Assembly (NCBI RefSeq): GCF_002343915.1 | Contig: NZ_NETK01000001.1 | Location: forward strand, 682,001 to 746,000 | DNA length: 64,000 nucleotides | Source of the DNA: Nannocystis exedens | GTDB lineage: Bacteria; Myxococcota_A; Polyangia; Nannocystales; Nannocystaceae | Reading direction: 5' to 3' | In this document: positions 34,790-44,044 of the stretch, piece by piece | Layout: each line of letters begins with the position of its first letter | Numbering within the stretch: the stretch's first letter is position 1 | The notes under the pieces: generated by a model | Database searches by the model: none | What the model saw: only the letters and a program-made list of their open reading frames with translations | Told to the model about the DNA's origin: nothing | Translations under genes and position numbers: made by a program

Positions 34790-34815
34790 CTCGCATGCCC
34801 AGGCGGACATGTCTT

Positions 34816-37800
34816 TTAGAAACTGCGGGCGATCAGCGCCCGGAAGTAATTGACGTCCCCGCGCTGGGCGAAGCCGTGGGCGTAGGTGAAGAACAGGTCG
34901 ATGGTGTCGCGGTAGCCGATCCGGAAGCTGAACACGAGCGACATGCCGAGGCTCCAGCGCAGGGCCTCGCGGGTGAGGCGCTCGGTCCAGGCGACGCCGA
35001 CGTCGGCGAACGGGATCATCGTCAGCCGGCGCAGGTACAGCGGCAGCGAGCTCATGCCGCGCTCGACGTCGACCAGCGGGGTGCGGTACTCGGTGTTGAC
35101 CACCGCGTAGTAGTCGCCGGGCAGCGAGCGCCAGGCGAACCCGCGCAGGTAGCCGGCCTCACCGAAGGCCTCGCGGCGGAGGAACGACTGGATGACGTCG
35201 GGCTGGTCGCGCAGGCCGCCGAGGCGGAACCCGCCGAGCCGGCCGAGGCCGCCGGCCGAGGCGCCCCCGCCGATCCGCAGCGCCAGCACCTGGTGGCCGC
35301 GCCAGGGCATCCGGATCCGCTCGGTGTACGCGGCGCCGACCTGGATGTCGCCGTACTGGCCGCCGAGGTGCGGGTCGACCACCGACAGGCGCACGCTCGC
35401 GGCCCGGCCGGTCTCGTCGCCGTAGCCGTACCGGACGCTGCGGAGATTGCTGTAGCGCAGCTCGAGGTCGACGCGGCCGAGGTCGCCGGCGGCCGGCGGC
35501 GTGCTCGCGGGGGCGTTGGGGTCGAGCCGCTCGCGGTCGCGGTCGAGGTCGCGGAAGCGGGTGAACACGTAGTCGAGGCTGGCGCTGGCGTTGTGGATCG
35601 CGTGGCGCACGATCGGCACGTCGATGCCGGCGCGCACCGCGGTCTGGCGCTCGCGGTAGCCCTTCTGTGCGTACGGCTGGAAGCTGCCGTCGGCCGAGAT
35701 GTTGTCGTAGCTGTAGCGCTGGCTGCTGTCGTGGATCCGGAAGTCGCGGCGGAAGGCGAAGCGGAAGGTCGGGACCAGGCGAGCGAAGGTGTACTCGACC
35801 GAGCCGGTCGGCTGCTGGTGGTCGACGAACTGGCGGAACACGCCGGTGAGGCGGTGGTAGCCGACGACGTCGGCGATCTCGAGCTTGGCCCCGAGCTCGA
35901 GCCCCTGCCCGGCTCCGCCGAGGTCGAGCGAGGCCGGGGCGATGGCTCGCGGGTACATGGTGCGGATCGGCTTGTAGCGCGTGCTGCGGGCGCTGGCCGG
36001 CCGCCCGCGGTCCTCGGGCAGCGGCGGGGTCGGCTCGTCGGCCGCCGGAAGGTCGTCGACGGTCGGCAGCGGCTCGAGGAAGCTGCTCGGGTCGAACTTC
36101 ATGACCCAGAGGTCATATCCGGTCGAGCTCGCGCCGATGTAGGCGATCCGGGTGCCGTCGTGGCTGACGACGGCGTCGAAGGCGGCGCCGAGGACGTTGG
36201 TGACCTGGTGCGTGCGGCCGGTGGCGAGGTCGATCGCGTAGACGTTGATTACGTGGTCGCGGTCGGACGAGAACAGCAGCCAGCGGCCGTCGGGCGAGTA
36301 CGCGGGGGTGATGTCGAGCCAGCGGTCGGCGGTCAGCCGCGTGTGCGTGCCGGCCTCGCGGTCGTAGACGTAGAGGTCGCGGTAGCCGCCGGCGCGGTGC
36401 ATCGAGTAGGCGACCTTGCGCCCGTCGGGCGACCAGCGCGGGGTGTAGACCTGCTGCGTGCGCTCGAGCGGGGCGACCTCGGTGACCTCGCGCGTGTGAA
36501 GGTCGAGGAAGGCCAGGCGCGACTGGGCGGCGTCGTTGCGGACGAACACGACGGTGCGGCCGTCGGGCGCGACCTGGGCGTCGCGGGCGCGCAGGCCGAA
36601 GGTCAGCTGCTCGGTGTCGGCCGGGCCCTGGCGGGCGTTCGGGGCCCCCTGCTCGCCGTGCCACAGGTAGAGGTCGTTCCACGAGTAGCGCAGGTCGTGG
36701 AGCGACCATTGCTCGAAGACCATGTCCTTTCCGCCAGGTAGGAAAGACCCGGTGGTCGCGCCCTGGACCTCGACGACGCGCTCGATGTCGGTGCTCTGGC
36801 CCTGGCGGCCGACGCCGACGCCCTCGCGGATCCGGCCGCCGCGGCTCGAGATCCGGCGGATCCCGGGGTTCGAGTGGCCGTCGTCGTCGTAGAAGTAGAT
36901 CATGCGGTCGTCGGCCGACCAGAAGGGCCGACGCGTGAACGCGTTGCTGGCCTCGGAGGCGACGGTGAAGGTGAGGCGGCGGCCCTCGCGGATCCCGCGG
37001 CCGCGGATCGCCCGCGCCTGGGCCTGGAAGCGGCGGGTGATGTCGAGCTCGAACTCCTTCCACAGCTGCTCGAAGCTGACGCCGAGGACCCGCGAGACGG
37101 CGCGGTGGATCCCGTACGGCAGGGCCTGGCCGCCGTAGGTGTGGCTGAGCTCGCGCAGCTTGTCGTGGCCGTAGCGGGTGCCGATGTAGTCGACGAGGTG
37201 GAGGCCGTAGAGGTAGACGGTAGTGACGTTGGGGAAGATCGTGCCGGGCGACGAGACGCGGTCGATCGGCTGGAAGCCGTGCTCGAGCACGTGCATGCGC
37301 ATCATGGTGTCGAACTGGGCCGAGCGGTGGCGGCCCTGCGACGACAGGCGCGACTCCTCGTAGGTCGCCAGGCCCTCGATGAACCACCGCGGCTGGGCGC
37401 CGTTGGGCGGCCACACCTTGCCGAGCACGCCGAAGCCGAGCAGCGCGTTGACGAGGCGCGGGATGCCGTGGATCGTGTCGATGTGGACGATGTGCGTGTA
37501 CTCGTGGGTGAGCAGCACGTCGAGCCAGTCGTCGTAGCTCTCGAGCACGGACATCGACTCGGGCGCGGTGACGTTGCCGTTGATGTGCGCGTACGGGACG
37601 ACCGAGGCGCTGCCGTTCGACGAGTCGGTGTCGTCGGTGAGGATCACCTGCGTGCGCAGGTACGGGCTGTGGCCGAGGTCGGGGGCGAGCCGCGAGTGGG
37701 CCCGCTCGAGCGTGGCCGCGGCCCGCTCGGCCGCGACCTCGTTGCCCTGGTAGTAGTGAACGACGAAGTGCTCGGTCTCGAGGGTGCGCCACCGCTGATC

Positions 37801-37896
37801 GCGGGTGCCCGCCTCCGCGACCGTCGCGACCAGCGTGAGCAGCAACAGGCACCCCAACGCGAACCACCGCGCGCGGCCGGGGCGTGACGCAGACAC
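34816..37896 (-). CDS. Gluzincin-like peptidase fused to TolB-type propeller and outer-membrane barrel
   Basis: 1026 residues with an N-terminal signal (about 1-29). Residues 30-300: a peptidase-MA-like domain with HEYTH (His131, Glu132, His135) and a third ligand region PRWFIEGLATYE (Glu174). About 300-620: WD40/TolB-like repeats (RTVVFVRNDAAQ, WSPDGRKVAYSMHRAG, YSPDGRWLLFSSDRDH, SHDGTRIAYIG). About 650-1026: beta-barrel strands ending in an aromatic C-terminus (RALIARSF), as in Omp85/surface-antigen proteins. The combination suggests an outer-membrane protein carrying a periplasmic protease and propeller. A dispersed-motif patch occurs at 36715-36755. Substrate unknown. Confidence 0.75.
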   Translation of the reverse strand: MSASRPGRARWFALGCLLLLTLVATVAEAGTRDQRWRTLETEHFVVHYYQGNEVAAERAAATLERAHSRLAPDLGHSPYLRTQVILTDDTDSSNGSASVVPYAHINGNVTAPESMSVLESYDDWLDVLLTHEYTHIVHIDTIHGIPRLVNALLGFGVLGKVWPPNGAQPRWFIEGLATYEESRLSSQGRHRSAQFDTMMRMHVLEHGFQPIDRVSSPGTIFPNVTTVYLYGLHLVDYIGTRYGHDKLRELSHTYGGQALPYGIHRAVSRVLGVSFEQLWKEFELDITRRFQAQARAIRGRGIREGRRLTFTVASEASNAFTRRPFWSADDRMIYFYDDDGHSNPGIRRISSRGGRIREGVGVGRQGQSTDIERVVEVQGATTGSFLPGGKDMVFEQWSLHDLRYSWNDLYLWHGEQGAPNARQGPADTEQLTFGLRARDAQVAPDGRTVVFVRNDAAQSRLAFLDLHTREVTEVAPLERTQQVYTPRWSPDGRKVAYSMHRAGGYRDLYVYDREAGTHTRLTADRWLDITPAYSPDGRWLLFSSDRDHVINVYAIDLATGRTHQVTNVLGAAFDAVVSHDGTRIAYIGASSTGYDLWVMKFDPSSFLEPLPTVDDLPAADEPTPPLPEDRGRPASARSTRYKPIRTMYPRAIAPASLDLGGAGQGLELGAKLEIADVVGYHRLTGVFRQFVDHQQPTGSVEYTFARLVPTFRFAFRRDFRIHDSSQRYSYDNISADGSFQPYAQKGYRERQTAVRAGIDVPIVRHAIHNASASLDYVFTRFRDLDRDRERLDPNAPASTPPAAGDLGRVDLELRYSNLRSVRYGYGDETGRAASVRLSVVDPHLGGQYGDIQVGAAYTERIRMPWRGHQVLALRIGGGASAGGLGRLGGFRLGGLRDQPDVIQSFLRREAFGEAGYLRGFAWRSLPGDYYAVVNTEYRTPLVDVERGMSSLPLYLRRLTMIPFADVGVAWTERLTREALRWSLGMSLVFSFRIGYRDTIDLFFTYAHGFAQRGDVNYFRALIARSF

Positions 37897-37908
37897 CCTC
37901 GAATGGTA

Positions 37909-38805
37909 TCAGGCCGTCGCGCCGAGGTGCTCACGGACCAGCGCCGTCAGCGCCGCGGGCCGCTCCTCGGCGACGGCGTGGCCGCAGCCCTCGACCCACA
38001 CGAGCTCCGCGCCGCGGATGGCGTCGCGCAGGCGCCCCGCGTGCTCGCGCGGGACGATGGCGTCGCGCTCGCCCCAGATGACGAGCGTGTCACACGAGAG
38101 GGCCTTCAGCCGCGGCAACATGGCGGCCATGCGCTCGTCGTTGGCGAGCTGGGTCAACATCGCGTACGCCGCCTCGCGTCCGCCGGTGCGCGCGAGCCGG
38201 TCCCAGTAGAGGTCGAGGTCGTCGTCGCCGAGCCGGGTCGGGTCGGCCAGCGCGCGCGCGAGGTAGTGGGCCAGAGCTGCCCTTCGGTACAGGTTCTTGA
38301 AGACATACGGGCCGACGCCGGGGACCAGCGCGAGGCGGCCCTCGAGCGGCAGCGGCATGGCGAAGCAGGTGGCGTCGACGAGCAGCAGGCGACGCACGCG
38401 CTCGGGCGCGGCGTCGGCGAGGCAGACCGCGATCGCGCCGCCCCAGCTGTGGCCGAGCACGTCGACCTGCGCGATCCCGAGGTCGTCGAGCAGCGCCAGC
38501 AAGACCCGCGCGAGCCAGGTCGGGCTGTAGCCCGCGCAGTGCACCGGCGGCGGGCGGTCGCTGTCGCCGGCGCCGGGCAGGTCGGGGATCAGGAGCCGCC
38601 GCGTGGGCGCGAGCTCGGGGACCAGCGCGCGGAAGGCATAGCCGTAGACGAGCAGGCCGTGGATCAGCAGGAGCGGCGGACCGGCAGCGAGAGCCGCCGA
38701 GGTCGCGCCGGCAGGGCCGAGATCGCGGAGGTAGAGGCGGCCGAAGTCGAGCGACACCAGCCGCGAACGGTCGGGCACGACGGGCTGATAGCCCGGGGCC
38801 CTCAC
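37909..38805 (-). CDS. Alpha/beta hydrolase
   Basis: 298 residues. Oxyanion region LLLIHGLLVYGYAF, nucleophile elbow VLGHSWGGAIAV (Ser), acid in VIWGERDAIVP (Asp), and His in GCGHAVAEERP give a full triad. The first residues before the fold are divergent. Substrate unknown; haloalkane, ester and proline-iminopeptidase-like families share this pattern. The GTG start overlaps the ptsI stop by four bases, so it is translationally coupled to the PTS gene, an unusual partner. It is the last gene of that run before the barrel-peptidase gene. Confidence 0.82.
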   Translation of the reverse strand: MRAPGYQPVVPDRSRLVSLDFGRLYLRDLGPAGATSAALAAGPPLLLIHGLLVYGYAFRALVPELAPTRRLLIPDLPGAGDSDRPPPVHCAGYSPTWLARVLLALLDDLGIAQVDVLGHSWGGAIAVCLADAAPERVRRLLLVDATCFAMPLPLEGRLALVPGVGPYVFKNLYRRAALAHYLARALADPTRLGDDDLDLYWDRLARTGGREAAYAMLTQLANDERMAAMLPRLKALSCDTLVIWGERDAIVPREHAGRLRDAIRGAELVWVEGCGHAVAEERPAALTALVREHLGATA

Positions 38806-40625
38806 GGTCCGCCCTCGCCTTCGCTGCAGCCGTGGCGGAGGTGCTCGGGGAAGCGCGCGCGCATGGTCGCCAGCACCAGCTCGTCGGCCTCGCTGGCGGA
38901 GTCGACCTTGAGCACGCGCTCGGCCAGCTCCTTCATGTCGTCGGTCTTCGACGAGCGGATGATGTGCTTGATGACGGGGATCGCGCTCGGGTGCATCGAC
39001 AGCTCGGCGACGCCGAGGCCGAGCAAGACCCAGGTGTAGCGCGGGTCGGCGGCCATCTCGCCGCACAGGCTGACCGGCACGTGGTTGCGCGCGCCGGCCT
39101 CGGCGACCTCCTTGATGAGGCGGAGGATCGCCGGGTGCATCGGCTGGTAGAGGTACGAGACGGCCTCGTTCTCGCGGTCGATCGCCAGCGTGTACTGAAT
39201 GAGGTCGTTGGTGCCGATGCTGAGGAAGTCGACGCGGCGGGCGAAGTGCTCGGCGGTGAGGGCCGCCGCCGGCGTCTCGATCATGACGCCGATGTCGATG
39301 TCGTCGGCGTGCGCGACCCCGGCGGTGGCCAGCTGATCGCGCGCCTCCTCGATCGCGTCGAGGCCGGCGCCGAGCTCGTCGACGCCGCCCACCAGCGGCA
39401 GCATGATCGCCAGCGGACCGTGCACGCCGGCGCGGAGGAAGCCGCGGAGCTGGGCGAGGAACATGTCGCGCTCGCGCAGCGCGAGCCGTAGCGACCGCAT
39501 GCCCATGGCCGGGTTGCGCTCATCCTCGAGCTCGAGCAGCTTCGTCGGCTTGTCGGCGCCGAGGTCGAAGGTGCGGAACACCACCGTGTAGGGGGCGCAG
39601 CGCCGCAGGACGTGCTTCGCCATGCGGTAGTGCTCCTCCTCGCTCGGGAGCGTGTCGCGGTTCATGAACATGTACTCGCTGCGGTAGAGGCCGACGCCCT
39701 CGGCGCCGTGGCGCAGGGCGAGGTCGAGCTCCTCCGAGATGGCGATGTTGGCGCGCACGCGCACGTGCAAGCCGTCGAGCGAGACGGCGGGGAAGGCGTG
39801 CTCCTTGCGGATCTTCTGCTCGAAGGCGAGGTGGCGCTCGCGCTCGGCCTGAAAGTGAGCGACCTCTTCGGGCGTCGGCCGGACGATGATGCGTCCGCGC
39901 ACCGCGTCGACGACGATGAGGTCGCCGGCGTCGACCGCGGCCAGGACGTCGTCGACGCCGACCACCGCGGGGATCTGCAGCGAGCGCGCCATGATGGCAC
40001 TGTGGGAGGTCTTGCCGCCGACGCCAGTCACGAGCCCGGCGACCTGGCAGCGGTGCATCCGCGCGGTGTCGGCGGGGCTGAGGTCTTGCGCCACCACCAC
40101 CGAACCGGCCGGCGGATCGATCTCGTCGCCGTGCTCGCCGAGCAGCGCCTGCAGCACGTTCTCGATCAGGTAGGTGAGGTCGCTGCCGCGCTCGCGGAAG
40201 TAGTTGTCGTCGGCGTTGCCGAGGACCTCGAGGATCTGGTCGGTGACGGTGGTGAGCGCCCACTCGGCGTTGGCGAGCTCCTCGCGGATCAGCGTCTCGG
40301 TGCGCTGGATCAGATCCGGGTCGCGCAGGATCATCTGCTGCGCCTTCAAGATCTGGCGGTGCTCGCCGTGCGGGAGCCGGCTCTTGACGACCTCGATCTG
40401 CTGCCGGCACGCGCGCAGGGCCTCGTGCAGGCGCTCGATCTCGGCCTCGACCCGGTCGCGGTCGATGTGGGTGTGGAGGACGTGGACGCGCCGGCGATCG
40501 ACGACGTAGGCCGGGCCGATGCCGACGCCGGGACTGGCGGCCGCGCCGTCCATCTCGCGGCGCAGGCCGAGGTCGGCCTGGCGAAACAAGCCCGAGAAGG
40601 CGGCGCTCTCCGCTCCGTCGTTCAC
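38802..40625 (-). CDS. ptsI: PTS enzyme I (phosphoenolpyruvate-protein phosphotransferase)
   Basis: 607 residues. PEP-utiliser domain with the phospho-His in GGKTSHSAIMARS and the PEP-binding barrel later (NIAISEELDLALRHGAEGVGLYRSEYMF, RTFDLGADKP, LSIGTNDLIQYTLAIDRENE, VSLCGEMA). No GAF domain precedes it, so it is ordinary EI rather than EI-Ntr. It transfers phosphate from PEP to HPr. GTG at 40625 overlaps the HPr stop by four bases. No sugar-transporting EIIB/C lies near, so this PTS is probably regulatory. The ATG-free N-terminus and coupling decide the start. Confidence 0.92.
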   Translation of the reverse strand: MNDGAESAAFSGLFRQADLGLRREMDGAAASPGVGIGPAYVVDRRRVHVLHTHIDRDRVEAEIERLHEALRACRQQIEVVKSRLPHGEHRQILKAQQMILRDPDLIQRTETLIREELANAEWALTTVTDQILEVLGNADDNYFRERGSDLTYLIENVLQALLGEHGDEIDPPAGSVVVAQDLSPADTARMHRCQVAGLVTGVGGKTSHSAIMARSLQIPAVVGVDDVLAAVDAGDLIVVDAVRGRIIVRPTPEEVAHFQAERERHLAFEQKIRKEHAFPAVSLDGLHVRVRANIAISEELDLALRHGAEGVGLYRSEYMFMNRDTLPSEEEHYRMAKHVLRRCAPYTVVFRTFDLGADKPTKLLELEDERNPAMGMRSLRLALRERDMFLAQLRGFLRAGVHGPLAIMLPLVGGVDELGAGLDAIEEARDQLATAGVAHADDIDIGVMIETPAAALTAEHFARRVDFLSIGTNDLIQYTLAIDRENEAVSYLYQPMHPAILRLIKEVAEAGARNHVPVSLCGEMAADPRYTWVLLGLGVAELSMHPSAIPVIKHIIRSSKTDDMKELAERVLKVDSASEADELVLATMRARFPEHLRHGCSEGEGGP

Positions 40626-40897
40626 AGCTCTCCGAACCCGTTTTTGATCAGCTTGCTCAGCGCGTCGAAGGCCGGCGTGGCGTCGGCCCCCTCGACGCGA
40701 AGCATGACACGGCTGCCCTGGCCGCACGCGAGCATGAGCACGCCGAGGATGCTCTTGGCGTTGACCTCGGTGCCCTCGCGCGCGATCCAGACGTCGGACT
40801 TGAACTTGTTGGCCAGGTTCACCAGCTTGCTCGCGGCCCGGGCGTGGAGCCCGAGCTTGTTGACGATCTCGAACTCACCCTGCATCTGCTTGCTCAT
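40622..40897 (-). CDS. ptsH: Phosphocarrier protein HPr
   Basis: 91 residues. Phospho-His18 in NKLGLHARAASKLV and regulatory Ser49 in NAKSILGVLMLA, corresponding to the canonical His15 and Ser46. The Ser site matches the presence of an HPr kinase gene (hprK) in the same cluster. The ATG overlaps the EIIA stop by four bases. HPr passes phosphate from EI to the EIIA and can be phosphorylated on Ser by HprK to change its regulatory state. Confidence 0.95.
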   Translation of the reverse strand: MSKQMQGEFEIVNKLGLHARAASKLVNLANKFKSDVWIAREGTEVNAKSILGVLMLACGQGSRVMLRVEGADATPAFDALSKLIKNGFGEL

Positions 40898-41322
40898 GCG
40901 GTGCTCTCCTTGGCGGGCGCGGGCGACGGGACGTGGACGGCGAGGGCCCGCTTGGCGGAGTCGGCGCAGGTGCGCGCGAGCTCCTCGGGGGACAGCGTGG
41001 CGCGATCGAGGCTGGCGAGCTTGAGCAGGATGTTGAAGCTGAGCCCGCTGAGCACCACGGGCGGCGCCGCGGCCTCGCGGATCCCGCACGAGCACGGGCT
41101 GGCGCCGTAGGCGTCGGCGATCATCAGGACGCCACGGCCGCGCTCGGCGGCCGCGAGCGCGGCCTTGAGGCGCGTCTTGAGGTCGTCGGTCTCGCCGCGG
41201 CCGGCGTCGACGGCGATGACGTCGGCCAGCGCCGTCTCGCCGCACACGCCGCGCGCGGCCTCCAACAAGGCGCTGGCGCTGCGCCCGTGTCCCACGAGGA
41301 CGATGCCGACCTGCTCAGGCAT
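40894..41322 (-). CDS. PTS EIIA component, mannose type
   Basis: 142 residues. The N-terminal VGIVLVGHGRSASALLEAA carries the predicted active-site His12, followed by ADVIAVDAG, GVLMIADAYGASPCSCG and SGLSFNILLKLASL, the fold of EIIA-Man. There is no EIIB or transport domain. It therefore probably acts as a phosphorylated regulator of downstream processes. It overlaps rapZ by eight bases at its 5' end and HPr by four at its 3' end. Confidence 0.88.
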   Translation of the reverse strand: MPEQVGIVLVGHGRSASALLEAARGVCGETALADVIAVDAGRGETDDLKTRLKAALAAAERGRGVLMIADAYGASPCSCGIREAAAPPVVLSGLSFNILLKLASLDRATLSPEELARTCADSAKRALAVHVPSPAPAKESTA

Positions 41323-42193
41323 GGACCGTCTCCTTGGCCGCCGCTTCCGGGAGGTCGCGGTGGCGGATGATGAGCTGCGGCGGCGGCCGCGACAGCGGTT
41401 CGCCCGCGGACAGCCGTTGCGCGAGGGCTTCCGTCAAGGCCACGCTACGATGCTGCCCGCCGGTACAGCCGAGCGCAACGGTGAGGTAAGAGCGCCCTTC
41501 GCGCACGCTGCGCGGGACGACGAAGCGGAGCAGGCCCTCGAGGTGGTCGAGGAGCACCGTGGCGTCGGTCTGGCCGAGCACGAAGGCGGCGACCTCGGCG
41601 TCGAGGCCGGTGCGCGGGCGCAAGGTCGCGACGTCGTAGGGGTTGGCGAGGAAGCGGACGTCGAACACGAGGTCGGCGAAGCTCGGCAGGCCGGTCTTGA
41701 AGCCGAACGACGTCAGCACGAGGTGGAGCACCGAGGCGGCGCTGTAGCGGTCGCGGATCATCTGCCGGAGCTCGCGCGCCCGCAGGCCGCCGGTGTCGAT
41801 GGTGGCGGTGGTGCGCGCCCGCAGCGAGCGCAAGCCCGCGCGCTCGTCGGTGATCGCGTCCGGCAGCTCGCCGAGCGGGTGGCGCCGGCGGGTCTCGGCG
41901 AACCGGCGCACGAGCACGTCGTCGGGGGCGTCGAGGAACAAGATCTCGACGCGGTGGCCGGCCTGCACGAGCTGCAGGTGGACGCTGGCGAAGGCGCCGA
42001 GGTGGCCGACCTCGCGCGCGTCGATGCCGACGGCGATCCGCCGCGTCGCCTCCTCGGCGGCCAGGAGCTCGACGAGCTGCGGCAGCAAGAGCACCGGGAT
42101 GTTGTCGACGCAGTAGAAGCCGATGTCGGCCAGCGCCGCCAGCGCGGTCGACTTGCCCGCCCCGCTCATGCCCGTGACGACGAGCAGCTCCAC
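41315..42193 (-). CDS. rapZ: RapZ/YvcJ-family RNase adapter, P-loop protein
   Basis: 292 residues. Walker A in VTGMSGAGKSTALAALAD, then YCVDNIPVLLLPQLV, VGIDAREVGHLG, LFLDAPDDVLVRRFAETRRRHPL and a C-terminal FANPYD-like FLANPYDVATLRP with LTVALGCTGGQHRSV. In enterobacteria RapZ senses cell-wall precursor and guides RNase E to sRNAs; in other bacteria (YvcJ) the role is unclear. Placement between hprK and EIIA is typical for alpha- and delta-type proteobacteria. GTG at 42193 starts two bases after the hprK stop. Confidence 0.92.
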   Translation of the reverse strand: MELLVVTGMSGAGKSTALAALADIGFYCVDNIPVLLLPQLVELLAAEEATRRIAVGIDAREVGHLGAFASVHLQLVQAGHRVEILFLDAPDDVLVRRFAETRRRHPLGELPDAITDERAGLRSLRARTTATIDTGGLRARELRQMIRDRYSAASVLHLVLTSFGFKTGLPSFADLVFDVRFLANPYDVATLRPRTGLDAEVAAFVLGQTDATVLLDHLEGLLRFVVPRSVREGRSYLTVALGCTGGQHRSVALTEALAQRLSAGEPLSRPPPQLIIRHRDLPEAAAKETVHA

Positions 42194-42195
42194 GA

Positions 42196-43227
42196 CTACT
42201 CGACCTCGGGGGAAGGCACGGCGCCGGAGCTGGCGCGCGGGGTCGGCACCGGGACGTCGGGGCCGGGACCGCGGATGTTGGCGCCGCGGGCGCTGGCGGC
42301 GATCCGGGCGTTGATCTTCTCCTGGAACTCGCGCGCCGAGTCGTGGCCGCGGAACTTCAGCACCTGGTTGCGGGCGACGACTTCGATCAGCGAGGCGATG
42401 TTGCGCCCCGGCCGCAGCGGGATCCTGGCCAACGGGACATCCACGCCGAGGATCGGCCACACCTGCGGCTCGGTGCCGAGGCGGTCGTAGTCCTCCTCCT
42501 GGGCCTCGCTGAGCTCGACGACGACCTCGATCTTCTTGTTGTCGCGGACGGCGGCGACGCCGAACAGGTGGGTGATGTTGAGGATCCCGAGGCCCCGGAT
42601 CTCCATGTGGTGCTGGTGCATCTCGAGGGCCGCGCCCCACACCGTGTCGGGCGGGCGCACCGAGACCTCGACGATGTCGTCGGCGACCAGGCGATGCCCC
42701 TTGAGGATCAGGTCGAGCGCCGCCTCGCTCTTGCCGACGCCGCTGCGGCCGATCAGCAGCAGCCCGACGCCGAGCACGTCGATCAGCACGCCGTGGATGG
42801 TGGCCCGCGGCGACAGCAGATCCTCCAACTTTCGCGTCAGGCGCGAGATGAAGACCGAGCTCATGAGCGGGCTGCGCAGCACCGGCACGCCGTGGCGGCG
42901 CGCGACGTCCATCAGGAAGTCGGGCGGGTCGAGGCCGCGGGAGATCGCCAGACAGCACAGCGGCTTGCTGCAGAACGCCTCGAGGCCCGCCCTCGCCTGC
43001 TCCGGCGAGCAGCTCAGCAGGTAGTCGATCTCGGTGAGGCCGAGGACCTGGATCCGGTCGGGGAAGACGTGCTTGACGAAGCCGGACAGCGCGAGCCCGG
43101 GCTTTTGGATCCGCATGCTCGTGATCTTGCGGTCGAGCTCGCCCCAGTCGGACAGCAAGGTCAGCTGGAGCGGTTCGGCGGCGGCGTCGAGGAACTTGCC
43201 GACCTCGATCGAGGCGTCTCTGCGCAT
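42196..43227 (-). CDS. hprK: HPr kinase/phosphorylase
   Basis: 343 residues. The C-terminal kinase has Walker A GRSGVGKSEAALDLI, then HRLVADDIVEV and the HPrK signature MEIRGLGILNI. The N-terminal domain (1-130) is the regulatory part seen in full-length enzymes. It phosphorylates and dephosphorylates HPr on the regulatory Ser (Ser49 here). The C-terminus is longer and Pro/Gly-rich (PGPDVPVPTPRASSG) than usual. It is first of the hprK-rapZ-EIIA-HPr-EI run and follows hpf by 68 bases. Confidence 0.94.
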   Translation of the reverse strand: MRRDASIEVGKFLDAAAEPLQLTLLSDWGELDRKITSMRIQKPGLALSGFVKHVFPDRIQVLGLTEIDYLLSCSPEQARAGLEAFCSKPLCCLAISRGLDPPDFLMDVARRHGVPVLRSPLMSSVFISRLTRKLEDLLSPRATIHGVLIDVLGVGLLLIGRSGVGKSEAALDLILKGHRLVADDIVEVSVRPPDTVWGAALEMHQHHMEIRGLGILNITHLFGVAAVRDNKKIEVVVELSEAQEEDYDRLGTEPQVWPILGVDVPLARIPLRPGRNIASLIEVVARNQVLKFRGHDSAREFQEKINARIAASARGANIRGPGPDVPVPTPRASSGAVPSPEVE

Positions 43228-43295
43228 GATGGGCGCAGTTTAGCAGGGGCCGCCCGGCGGGCGCGAGAGCCCGCCGGGGCGCGTTGCGCGGCCGG

Positions 43296-43949
43296 TCACG
43301 TGGCGGCGGCGGCCTCGGCCTCGGTGCCGTTGGGCTCGATCAGGCCGTAGTTGCCGTCTTCGCGCACGTAGACGACGTTGATCTCGCCGGACCCGGCGTT
43401 GGTGAACACGTAGAACTGCTTGTGGAGCAGGTTCATCTGCATGATGGCGCCGTCGACGGTCATGCGCTCGGTCGTGACCTCGGTCTGGCGGATGATGACG
43501 GGGCGCGACTCCGGCTTGGCGTGACCGTTGCCGTTGTTGAGGGCGGCGACGGTCGCGGCGGCCTCGGCGGCGGCGTCCTCCTCCTCGACGATCTGGTCGA
43601 CCATGCTCTCGGCGGCGATGACCCCGAGGCGGACCTTGGCCGAACGGCCCTCACTGCTCTTGTGGTGCTTGATCCGCGCCTTGTAGCGCCGCACCTGCCG
43701 CTCCATCTTGGCCAGCGCCATGTCGACCGACGAGTACATGTTCTCGGTCGACTCCTGCGCGTGCAGCTGCAGGCCGTTGCGCAGGGTGACGTCGAAGGCG
43801 GCGATGTGCATCACCTTGTCGACGGTGAACGTGCAGCTCACCCGCAACGGCTCGGCAAAGTAGCGCTTGATCTTCTCGAGGCGCTCCTCGGCGTAGCCGC
43901 GCAGGGCGGTTGAAGACTCCATCTGGCGGAAAACGAAGTGAGTCTGCAT
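43296..43949 (-). CDS. hpf: Ribosome hibernation-promoting factor, long form
   Basis: 217 residues. The N-terminal half is the YfiA/HPF fold (QTHFVFRQMESSTALRGYAEERLEKIKRYF, HIAAFDVTLRNGLQLHAQES, YSSVDMALAKMERQVRRYKARIKHHK). A linker rich in Glu and Ala precedes a C-terminal domain (MQMNLLHKQFYVFTNAGSGEINVVYVREDGNYGLIEP), which marks the long type that dimerises 70S ribosomes into 100S particles in resting cells. Location between rpoN and hprK is the standard rpoN-hpf-pts order. Confidence 0.9.
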   Translation of the reverse strand: MQTHFVFRQMESSTALRGYAEERLEKIKRYFAEPLRVSCTFTVDKVMHIAAFDVTLRNGLQLHAQESTENMYSSVDMALAKMERQVRRYKARIKHHKSSEGRSAKVRLGVIAAESMVDQIVEEEDAAAEAAATVAALNNGNGHAKPESRPVIIRQTEVTTERMTVDGAIMQMNLLHKQFYVFTNAGSGEINVVYVREDGNYGLIEPNGTEAEAAAAT

Positions 43950-44044
43950 CGATCGGGCACCTTCTTGGTGGGTTTGGCTCCGGCCGTGGCCGGCGTCTTC
44001 TGATTGTCTGACCGCAAGGCCAGGAAAGGCCAGGCAAATTGGGC

